Shown here one piece after another: positions 54,297-64,000 of a stretch of 64,000 nt of DNA. A program made the translations under genes and the position numbers. The notes under the pieces were generated by a model. It saw nothing but the letters and a program-made list of their open reading frames with translations. It had not been told where the DNA came from and made no database searches. Position 1 is the stretch's first letter. Every line of letters starts with the position of its first letter. This stretch comes from Cinnamomum chago (lineage: Eukaryota; Streptophyta; Magnoliopsida; Laurales; Lauraceae): the NCBI GenBank assembly GCA_038049695.1, contig CP142461.1:37652501-37716500 (forward strand), read 5' to 3'.

Positions 54297-57217
54297 AACA
54301 TTTATTGAGTTTTCTGAAATATTTGATTTTGAGAATGTCTGTAGCGATATGTGTGGGGTGGAAATATCAATGAAGGTGTTTGAGATGTTGTTTCCACTTC
54401 TTAGTCTTTTCATTTTTGGTGGATTTCGGGTTTCGGGTTTTGTGTTTCTGGCTGTTTGCTCGCAAATAATTATCTATGGAATTTGTGTTGTATTTGTGAT
54501 GATGTGTTGTTGTTATGAAGTTCAATTGTAGTTCTTACACTATAATTTGGGTTTTTCAATAGTTGGAAGTCACTCCTTAACTAAATCAGTTGCATATATT
54601 TGAATTAATCATGGCCATCAATTATTTGGTTGCATTGTGGATGTTGTAGTTGGTGAAAGTTATGATGATAGGACAGTGTTGACCAATTTGACTTTGCCCA
54701 TTGAAGCTTTTGTGTTTGATCTGTTTTGTGGTGTCTTTTCCCAACTGCTATTTGATGATCATTAATAACATAGCTCACAATTTGGAGAATTTGGGATCGA
54801 GGTTGGTGTAAATGGATACTGCAAGAAGTGTGGATGTGTTCTATCCGTTTTATTAACAGTAGCAAACACATGGTTTGTCCTACTTTTTTTTCTCTTTTTT
54901 TGTTCTCTTTCTATTATATCATCAGTTGGTTCAAGCAAGTTGGGATTTAACATTACTATGCCACGGCATGATTAATGCTAACTCTTACTGAGTTAGACAT
55001 GTTGAGATAACAGGTTGATCGCTGATTGATGCTTTATGTCCTGGTTCAAGTTTTACTTGCGATTAATGGAAAAATGGGAATTTGGGGTTGAATGGTTGTG
55101 AGTTAGGATCTAGGGAAGAATGAGAGGAATCCATGTTATGAGGTGAATAATCTGAAACTAGATTGTAAAAGATGCAAGTTTTGTGAAAAGAAGGAGCTTA
55201 GGATGATAATTGCCAAGCATTAGAACTGCTCCCTTTGAAACTGCAATGTTACATACAGCTTAGATTTGCTTTATTTTATTTTATTTTGGAACTTAAATTT
55301 AGTAAACAAGGATGACAACCCACTAAAGGGGAAGTGGGAGGGACCAATTTCTCTTATTCAGCTCTTCAGTGTTCGATGTAAGCCCCAGTAATATGCTATG
55401 ATGCAGAATAGTAGAAGAGCTTCTAAGCATTCAATTTTGAGATCTTTTGATTGGCACTCCATGTCCAAATATCCCCTTAAGTCCGCCTCTTTCTAATAAG
55501 AGACAGAGTACATTCCCTGGAGTCTAGAGTGTCTTTCTTAAGATTAAATTATATATCTTCCACAGGAAGGAGGATAGAAAGACATGCCTTTTAGATGACA
55601 CTCTAAATGCATCATGTTAGCACTTTGTATATTTGTTCAAGTTTGTTCTTTTATATTTTATTCTGAATGAGATTCTACAAGTATAACTTGGTCATCTGAA
55701 GTTTGATTTTTATTACCAAAAACATTAGTTGAATTGGATCTATGGTCAATGCAATAGAATCAAATTATAATTGAACTAGAAAAATCCTATAATGGAGCTG
55801 TCACCTTATTAATGTCAATTTGAAGAGATGCAATCCTAGTCAAACCTGTCGATGTGTTCTATAATTTTTTTTCTACATTAAACATTGTTTTTTTTTTCTA
55901 ACTTAAATGATACCATCATTTATTTATGTGCCATATATTTGACTTAACTGAGGAAATTCTACACTTTAAGAAGGTAGGGGCTGGTGAGATAGAGGGAGAG
56001 AGATCATTTGGTTTCTTCTCTTGTTTGTTTGTAGGTGGTGGAGTTTGTATGTTAATTAACTTTATTTATAGTGAGTGAAGGGTGAAGAAGGCTTCAGGGG
56101 GTCATGAGGGATTAGAAAAGGGGTGGATTCTGAGAAGTGACACCCCTGGAAGTGTCAGTTTTACTCACATGCATCACTAACACATGAATACCACTATCCA
56201 ACCACAACTGGTGGGGCAATGAAGTCATTATTATTAGGGAAAAAGGGGAAAGTGTTATGATCAATTGGAGGTGGAAATAAGTGATGTGAAAAGAGTGCCC
56301 ATCATCATTTAAAAGGATTGGACATGGGATTACTATATGTATTATCTTATAGTTTTGTGTATATGTGAAAGTTACGGTCTTAACTTTGGTGCCATCAACA
56401 TTCTTCTTTCATGCTTGTGGTTCAGTTGATGCCCCTTTACTTAATTGGACTTTGCTTCTTTGTTTATTTCTTCAATTGTGCCTTGTACGAAGACCATTGC
56501 TGAACTATAGAGCTTCGAGATTATAACTCCAGCAAGGTACGAAGCTTTACCATCCCTAAGCTGATCATGACACCATGTTCATGAGGATGTAAGATTTGAA
56601 ACTTGACATCTAAGGTTTCTAGGTGCTTAGAGAATGATGAATGACTTCAATTAGAATTTAGATTCACTAATAAAAAACTAAAAAAATGGATCCACTAATA
56701 GATTACATAGTAGGTTTTAGGTGTTTGATCTAATTTTGCAGGAATGGATTGAAGTTCTTGCATAAATTTTAGGGGCCCAATAGATTAAATCCTATCACCT
56801 TGCATCACCTAAATAAATAGATGATAACCAATACAAATGCCCTTTAATCAAAGTGGCACAAGACATCTACATATCAATCGTACTAGCTTGTAAGGCCATA
56901 CAGCGTCCACCTTGCATTAATCCTATAATGGAGTTGTCACCTTATCAAGGAAATGACCTTTAATGAAAGTGGCACACAACAATCACAGAGCACTCCTCTT
57001 GTTTGTCTATATTCTACCCACCTTGCACTAATCTTATATGAAACATCCAACTCAAACCCGCCGATGTGTTCTATAATTTATTTATTTTTAACATTAAACA
57101 TTGGTTTTTTTTTTTAACTTAAATGATACCATCATTTATTTATGTGCCATCTATTTGACTTATCTGAGGTTACCTTTGCTAGATCCATTTAACTTATGTG
57201 AGGTAAGTTGTTGCAGA
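54297..57217. other. Unassigned sequence with an internal duplication; possible CACTA 5' flank
   Basis: No coding sequence is recognised. Two copies of about 115 bp (GATGTGTTCTATAATTT...TTTGACTTA.CTGAGG) lie at about 55850-55965 and 57060-57172, and the shorter word CCTATAATGGAG.TGTCACC precedes each (55788 and 56928). The second copy leads directly into the transposase start, so this may be the leader of the CACTA fragment. I found no CACTA terminus. Confidence 0.45.
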
Positions 57218-59830
57218 ATGCCGTCCTCGAGCAACAAAGCATGGATGAACAAACATAGGTTAAGTCCGGAGTATTTAGATGGAATTGTGCATTTCCTTGA
57301 GTTTACAAAGAAACATGGTGGTGGATTTAAGCATTTTCCCTGTCCATGTGCTAAATGTCGAAATGGGAGTGGAATGATCACCCTTAATATGATTCATGAG
57401 CACTTGCTCATTAACGGTATTGATGAGTCATATACACATTGGATTCTACATGGAGAATGTGTTGCAACAACCAGTAATAAAACATCAATATCAAATCCTA
57501 ATGAACAACCAAATGATATGTATCCTAGAATGGAGGAACTCGTTAATGATGCATTTGGAAGAATTGGTGAAAATGTTGATGCCCTCATGGATGATCTCAT
57601 GAGGAACAAAGATATTCATGAAGGCTCTCAAGAGTTTCAAGGTGAAGACGAAGGAGAAGAAAGAAGATATAAGTCCTTATTTGATGATGCAAGACAATCT
57701 TTGTATCCTTCTTATCCTAGGGAACTCACAAAATAGTCAGCTACTGTAGAGTTATATAGTTTAAAGGTACAAAAAGGTTGGTTGGACAATAGTTTGAATG
57801 ATCTCCTTCAATTGGTGAAGAAGTGGCTTTCGGTAGGAAACACGTTACCAGAAAGCACATATCAAGCTAAGAAGATGATCAACTCGTTGGGAATGACCTA
57901 CGATTGCATACACGCATGCCCAAATGATTGTATTCTTTATTGGAAAGAGTACAAAGACAGACAAAGTTGTCCAATATGTCATACATCCAGAAGGAGGTCA
58001 GATTACTTGGCTAGTGTTAAGAGTTCCATTAAAGGTTTTGAGGTATTTTCCATTGACACCAAGGCCATAGAGGCTTTACAGGTTAGATTTCAAGGTTAAT
58101 GAGTCATTCTATTTTCCTTTGATTCTTAATTTTAATAACTAATTATTAATTTTACATTGTTATGTAGTGTGCCATGGATAGCAGAGCAAATGACTTGGCA
58201 TGCTCAACCAAAAGAGAATGGTGGTGTTATGCGGCATCCATCTGATTCATCAAGTTGGGTGGTAGTAAATACCAAGTGGCCAAGTTGGGTGGTAGTAAAT
58301 ACCAAGTGGCCAAGTTTTTCTGAGGAACATCGAAATGTTCGTTTAGGACTTGCGATCGATGGGTTCAACCCTTTTGGACATCTCAGTAGCGTCTACAGTT
58401 GTTGGCCTGTGATTATAGTGCCCTACAATCCCCCCCCCCCTCATTATGCATGAAAAGAGAATTTTCAATGTTGACAGTATTGATACTAGGTCCAAAAGGA
58501 CCGAGTAAAGACATTGATCTTTACCTACAACCATTGGTTGACGAGTTGAAAGAATTATGGCTTAATGGAGTGTTAACGTATGATTCTCATTCGAAGACAA
58601 TTTTTAATCTGAAAGCTATGTTGATGTGGGGAATTCATGATTTTCCTGCATATGGGAGTTTATCGGGTTGTGTAACACATGCACAGTTCGCTTGCCCTGT
58701 TTGCGTCGAAGGAACCGTTTCTGAACGTCTTAAGAGCAGAAAAAGTACTCTTATCAAAGTCATCGAAGATTCCTTCCTGTTAATCACATTTTAGGACTCA
58801 AAAGGCAGCTTTCAACAATAAAACAGAAGAAAGAAGAGCTCCTCGTCGATTGAGTGGTTCAGAGGTTGAAGACAAGGTGGCCGGTATTCAGATGGATATT
58901 GGAAAATCGAAGGGAAAGAAACGAAAAAGTTATGATGATGAATCGGCTGATAATATAACTGCCTGGTACAAGAGATCGATTCTTTTCAACCTACCGTACT
59001 GGAAGGTGGTTTTCTCAATTTGGTACTACATTCCATATTCTTGTATTTTAATAAACAAACAAGTAGAAATTTACTTTGTTTCAATGCTTTGACAGGATTT
59101 GCCAGTTCGTCACAACCTCGATGTGACGCATGTTGTGAAGAATGTTGGTGACCACCTTTTGTCAACGATCCTAGATGTCAAAGATAAAACAACGGATGGC
59201 ACAAGTGCACGTGAGGATTTGAAAAGAATGAACATTAGGAAAGAGCTATGGTTACAAGAATAAGATGAGAGAACTATTAAACCAAAGGCACCATTTGTTC
59301 TAAGTCGTAAGGAAAAGGAATTATTCTGTCATACTTTGCATGAATTGAAGGTTCCAACGGGGTATAGTTCGAGATTTAAACATCTCGTGAACATGCAAAC
59401 CCTTGAAATAAAGGGGCTCAAATCACACGATTATCATATCATAATGCAACAATTATTACCTGTTTGGTTACAACATGCATTCTCAGAGCATAAGCCATTG
59501 AAAGCTGTTATTCAAGAAATTTGTAACTTCTTTAATGTCTTGTGCTCAAAGACGATTAGTGCAAATAATATAATTGGTGTAAAACAACGACTAATTGTGG
59601 CAATGTGCATTTTAAAGAAGTTCTTTCCACCATCATTCTTTGTTATTAGTGTTCATCTCATGGTGCATTTGGCTGATGAAGCATTAGCTTGCGGTCCAGT
59701 TAGATTTCGATGGATGTATCTTTTTGAATGGTAAAATTCTAATTTCAAAGTTGTCTTTGGTATAGCAGAGTATAGTGTTGATTGGACATTTCTTAACAGG
59801 TTAATGAAAACTTACAAAGGATACGTAAAG
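57218..59830 (+). pseudogene. Second CACTA TNP2-type transposase, broken
   Basis: It begins MPSSSNKAWMNKHRLSPEYL at 57218, with the CPC motif (FPCPCAKCRNG) of the Transpos_assoc domain. A stop at 57734 follows a dense acidic part. Then come CPNDCILYWKEYKDRQSCPI, an apparent intron or gap at about 58080-58168, RLGLAIDGFNPFG, PVIIVPYN, a C11 run that changes frame, VDELKELWLNGVLTYDSHSK, an intron-like stretch 59008-59095 (GGAAG/GTGGTT...TTGACAG/GA), DLPVRHNLDVTHVVKN, a stop near 59262 and DUF4218-like GLKSHDYHIIMQQLLPVWLQ to CGPVRFRWMY. A 30-bp tandem duplication is at 58254-58313. Sequence differs clearly from the 17.8-20 kb copy, so it is another lineage. No terminal repeats are seen. Confidence 0.86.
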
Positions 59831-59890
59831 AACATGGTGTTGGAAAATAGGTGGGTCTTTCAGATAGGTTTCAAAAACTTTTGACCCACT

Positions 59891-60790
59891 TGATGTAGAG
59901 ATCAATTATCTAGAAGGTAACAAACCCAATCCAGGATGCAATCCCTCAAACTCATAAACCATGTACAACAATATATACTATCTAGAAGATAGAAAACAAC
60001 AACTAAACATGCAACCACGAAATCTACAACATACAAGGATGTAGATTATACCTTTGGAGCTTTGTAGTGCTCTAATGGAGAAGTTGATTTCTTTCTTTGA
60101 TGATGAACACCTTCACTAATCAAATCAGAATCTCCAACACCTTTTGATCTTCCACGCTATGACCCGTATCAGATTCTCTTTTCTCAAGAAGATGGTGGAA
60201 TCTCCAAGAGAAAAACCCTAGAGGAAACTAGAAGAGAAACTAGAGGAGGGAAGGGAGGAAGAGATGCAACACTTGCACTCAAATAGAGGGCTGGGCGTGA
60301 ATCCCTAGATGGAATAGCATTAGGGACGTCCAAGCCTCCTCTCTCTCCTTTTAGCACTTAAGCAACCTCCTCTTACTAATTGAAATAGAAGTCTTACTTC
60401 CATAACAATTAGTTGCTTACTAAATCACAATTAGAAGTCTTACTTCACAAATCATTAGTAACTTCCTCTTTTACTAATTAAAATAGAAGTCTCACTTCCA
60501 TTAATAATTAGTAACTTACTATTACCACTATTAGAAGTCTCACTTCAAATAGAAATAGTAACTTTCTATTTCCTTTTAGAGTTCTACTATAATTAGTATC
60601 TTTCTAATATCTTGGGCTAGCGTGGGGACCACTAGGAATTCCTTAGAAAGCTGGCTCCAACTGGGACACGCGACCCCACATCTCATGTGCAATCCGGGCC
60701 CACAGTTAATTGCAAATAACTCCACTATATAAATGCAATTGCACTCCAGTCTTAAGAATATATTACAATGAAGATCCTAAACTTCCTTCC
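59891..60790 (-). repeat. Truncated LTR of the second copia-like family
   Basis: Related to 52760-54296; this copy keeps the left end (TGATGTAGAG at 59891) but is cut at about 60787 where a Sirevirus-like LTR begins (AAACTTCC / TTGCTAAAACTTGG). It follows the transposase fragment directly. Confidence 0.65.
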
Positions 60791-60791
60791 T

Positions 60792-61860
60792 TGCTAAAAC
60801 TTGGATTAATGAAGTTAAATCTCTAAGTAAGCTCTACCTTCCTTAATCATATGTTATGTACTTTGTTTAAATTATTGGTAAATGAGTTTTAGCATTATAA
60901 CTATGAAGTGTTGAATCCATTCTTCTCTTAATCTTTGATCTAATTAAGATTGGATTCTTCACTTTGATTTCAAACCAAGTTGTTTTAAAACCTTCTTTAA
61001 TCATGCTTAGCCAAAATCTTTGTTTTCTTTTATAGCATGATTCATTTTCTTGGTTGAATCTTTATTTGTTGTTTTCATTCATTTGAACTATAGTTAAATT
61101 TGTTTGGTTTTGAACACATGCATCACATGTCTTAAGTTAATTAATTTCATACAACTTGTGAACCTTTGATTTTCATATCATTAACAAGTTTGTATTTATA
61201 CATGTGATTTGCATTTCACTTCAATCAAATCTTTTATGTGCCTTAAACTTTTAAATGCTTTGAGCATATATTGATTGAGCTTTCTTTTTAAACTTGATTG
61301 AAGTTATCACACACACACATCATGAGCATACATCTTTGTATTCATTTTGTGTTTGTGTGAGTTAGTTTTTCACTTTCATATCCGCCTATTTAAGAGGCAA
61401 ATTCATTGAGCTTAAATTGTATCTCTTTGAGTGTTTTTGTAGACACTTCTTCAAGAGAAATCTTTTTCTTGTAAAGGTTATTGCTTAGCCTAAGAAAAGC
61501 ATTGTGTAAAGGTTATTGCTTAGCCTTGAAAAGCATCTTGTAAAGGTTGTTGTTGAGCCTAGAAAAACAACATTGTAAAGGTTATTGCTTAGCCTATTGA
61601 AAAGCATAGATAGTGAAAATCCGGTGGGGTAATTAGATCACAAGCCGGTAGTGGATGTAGGCATTGAGGCCGAACCACTATAAATCATTGTGTGGTGGTG
61701 AATGCGTTGTGGTGATTCTTTTTAGCTTCCGCATTTTTGTTTGTTTATCATCACTTGTGGCTAGTTTACCTTAAAAAAATTAAAATTGGATAGAATTGGT
61801 CACATATTGTAGCTCACCCCATTCACCCCTCCCTCTAGGGTTCGGATCCCAGGACTCTCA
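60792..61860 (+). repeat. 5' LTR of a further gag element, first ~650 bp missing
   Basis: It matches the reverse complement of 47343-48455 (subfamily B) up to the terminus GGATCCCAGGACTCTCA. The U3 part with palindromes and TATA is absent, so this LTR has lost its promoter. Confidence 0.82.
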
Positions 61861-61862
61861 AT

Positions 61863-61875
61863 TGGTATCAAAGCC
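61863..61875 (+). promoter_or_regulatory. Primer-binding site of the right-hand gag element
   Basis: TGGTATCAAAGCC, one base from the initiator tRNA-Met site TGGTATCAGAGCC, two bases after the LTR end. Confidence 0.85.
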
Positions 61876-61960
61876 TCGTGCTCTATCTTATAGGATCAAG
61901 TGTTTGGAACTCTTGATTAGGTGTAAAAACCTAGAGTCAAAACCCTAGTGTTGTGCTTTC

Positions 61961-63429
61961 ATGAAAATCATTAGAATGGATTCCACTATGATAGATAGTT
62001 TAGATTCTTGTGTAGATTCTTTTAGACCCCTCCTTCTTCCTTCTATTGGATATTCAAACCCTCAAATTAATGAATCTCAATTTGATTTAAAAGAAGAAGA
62101 AAATGATTATAATGAAGATGACCTTCAACAAGCCTATGAGGAATATATACATTATCTATAGAGCTTGATAAGAAAAACAAAAAATTAAGAGAAGAATAAA
62201 AAAGGCTAAACAAAGAACTAGTTTCTTCAAAAGATGAACTTAGAGAGAAAGAAGAAGTAATAAATTGTGTAGACTCTAAGTTTATGATCTATTTGCATAA
62301 CCTATATATTGTTCAAGATGAACTAAAAGAATTAAAGATGGGTTGTGATAATATCAATAAGGAAAATTTAAATCTAAGAGATCAATTAAAAAGGCAAGAT
62401 GAAGACATTAACAATTTAGAATCCAAGTTAACCATTTCTAAGGAAAATTTATCTAATTCTCAAAATAAGATAAAAACTCTAGAACTTGGATCTAATGTTA
62501 TTAATGAACTTAAATTTGATTTAAAACTTGCCCATGAAGAACTAATCAAATATAAGGAAATTGAAAATGAACTATCAAAAGTTAAAAATGAAAATTCAAT
62601 CCTTATAAACAAAGTCACTCAACTTGAAAGCTACAAACAAAAGTATGAGTGCAAGTTTACCCAAGGTGAAGAAAGATTTGAAAAATTATTTAAATTGGGT
62701 AAATCTCAAAGAGATAGGACGGGTCTTGGATTTGATAGGAATATTTCACATGACCCTAAATTCACCAACACATTTGTGAAAGGTGAGTCCTCTTTCTCTA
62801 GCACTCTTTCCCCTTTGCCCAAAACTAAATGTATTTATTGTGGCATTGAAGGGCATTTTAGGTTTGAGTGCAAACTAAGAAGAAGCCATGTGTCTAAACC
62901 CATCTTTGAACCCAAAAAGGTAGAATCTAAATCTATGAAGGGTAAGACACTAAAAATCAAAGAAGATTCCAAAAAGATTAAACAAGTTAAATCAATTAAA
63001 ATGGAGTCTCCTAAGATAGATTCTAAAAAGTTTAAACAAGTTAAACCAAGTTTAAAAGAATCTATGAACAAAAAGCTTCTCAACCTATCTCCCTTAAATC
63101 AACCCATGAAAGAACTTTTGAAGAAAATAGCCAAGTTAAATTTAAAATTCAAAAGTCAAATAAAGGGAGAAAATAAGAAGAAAATAAAAGTGAATCAATC
63201 CCCTAGGAAACAAACTCACCAACCTCAAAAGACTAATCACCAATCTAAGCTAAATTTAGTAAAATCTAAATATCATGGTGATAAGTCCAAATTGAAAATT
63301 TATCAAGTCAAATCTCCTATAGTTGGTAGGACTTCCAAACTAGACCTCAAAGATCAACCCTCTCAAGACCTTAGGTGGATTCCTAAAGTTAGATACTTAG
63401 ACAAACCTTTAGGCCTTGAACCTAATTGA
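61961..63429 (+). pseudogene. Gag of the right-hand element (coiled coil, CCHC knuckle), one broken region
   Basis: The first part starts MKIIRMDSTMIDSLDSCVDS and stops at 62159-62161; a frame break leads to a long open piece (62284-63429, 381 residues). That piece has Lys/Glu/Asn-rich coiled coil, the intact zinc knuckle CIYCGIEGHFRFEC (pattern CX2CX4HX4C) at about residue 183, then Lys-rich near-repeats (KIDSKKFKQVKPSLKES) and the end RWIPKVRYLDKP. It is parallel to 37745-39189 and keeps the cysteine lost there. Downstream to 64000 the sequence follows the gag-only element's non-coding region, so this may be another gag-only element. Confidence 0.84.
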
Positions 63430-64000
63430 CCAACCTTTCCTTTAATAGTTAAATCATATTGTTGGTCCTGATACATTTGCATTTTGTTCTTTGTTAGTTA
63501 TATTTATTAAAATGCATTGTTTCTTTATGATCAATTTATTTTGTCTTCATGTACATCTCTAGTTACATATCATGGTTTTCAAAATCATTTGATTATAAAT
63601 TCATCATGTTAGATTTGCTTGTTGCTTCCATTGAGTTATATTTCTTGCATTGCATTTCTATTGATGTTCAATTGATTGTGATTACAAAAGCTTTCATAGC
63701 TAGATTATTCATGATCAATTGTTGTTTTAAGCCATTTGCATCTTTGCTTATTTAGTTATATTATTTTTATATGCAAATGTCATTTGGTTCCATGTATGAT
63801 TGTGATATTAGTCATATTTGTAGAAACCATACTAGTACTCAAATCCATCCTTATGCTTTCTAGTCATTTTTTTTTTGGATGGTTATGATGTTGATTCATG
63901 TATATTCTCTAAGTGATGTCATACTTATACATGTTTCAACTTCATAGTAGTGATCTTGATCATATGAAACTCTTTGAAATCCATTCATCGTATTTCTATA
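63430..64000 (+). other. Non-coding internal sequence of the right-hand gag element
   Basis: It is the reverse-complement relative of about 37740 down to 36840 (for example TGATCATATGAAACTCTTTG here and CAAAGAGTTTCATATGGTCA near 36843). No pol start is seen. The element continues beyond the window. Confidence 0.7.

Noticed and set aside
54297-59890. A single copia element bounded by the two second-family LTR pieces
   Set aside because: The interior contains no copia protein sequence but a CACTA transposase; there is no primer site or polypurine tract at the LTR edges.

Overview
This 64-kb window is nuclear DNA of a seed plant, very probably an angiosperm. The evidence is the last exon of a plant RAB2/RABB1 GTPase gene, plant-type CACTA transposons, a chromovirus, and Ty1/copia elements with Sirevirus-type motifs. 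I cannot place the species. Almost all of the window is nested or broken transposable elements. The only host-gene pieces I can support are the RAB exon near 2.3 kb and a two-exon plastid-protein-like fragment carried inside a CACTA element.

Layout. 1-4139: host sequence with the RAB2 terminal exon. 4145-12237: a minus-strand Ty3/gypsy chromovirus (Tekay/Del type) inside TATAA duplications; its pol is decayed and part of its 5' LTR, gag and protease are replaced by unrelated DNA. 12568-24032: a complete CACTA element inside ATT duplications, with subterminal ACCGACG/CGTCGGT arrays, a minus-strand TNP2 transposase fused in frame to a Transposase_24-like gene, a captured gene fragment, and two tandem arrays (172 bp and 57 bp). 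24036-30900: host or unclassified sequence holding a decayed copia gag-protease-integrase piece with a 31-base G run, a TATCGG-rich repeat, and a copia-LTR-like stretch.

30.9-52.8 kb is a nest of Sirevirus-like copia elements. A minus-strand pol (protease at 46.6 kb to RNase H stop at 32599) is split by a 7.6-kb gag-only element (33252-40854, TSD TTATG) and by a 3.25-kb chromovirus-type solo LTR (42432-45684, TSD CAACA). Downstream of that pol is a decayed ORF of the 'putative plant transposon protein' kind (PF20167-like). From about 46.87 kb the orientation flips: the 3' half of another Sirevirus-like element follows, with an intact 385-residue ORF of the same kind (49222-50379), several polypurine-tract-like motifs and a full 3' LTR (51171-52759); its spacer holds a probable solo LTR (47343-49109).

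52.8-64 kb: a truncated second-family LTR, 2.8 kb of unassigned DNA with an internal duplication, a broken plus-strand CACTA TNP2 gene (57218-59830), another second-family LTR piece, and the truncated 5' LTR, primer-binding site and gag of a further gag element running off the window end.

The most interesting non-coding signal is in the LTRs. Two unrelated LTR families carry clusters of short palindromes. In the chromovirus LTRs the repeated dyad differs between relatives by a paired change that keeps the symmetry (TCGG-TTAG-CCGA against GCGG-TTAG-CCGC). In the Sirevirus-like LTRs, GGTCGACC clusters lie just upstream of a TATA box, and pairs of GGTCGACC or GCTCGAGC recur in the spacer before the extra downstream ORF, where they could mark an internal promoter. 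No RNA genes or CRISPR arrays were seen.
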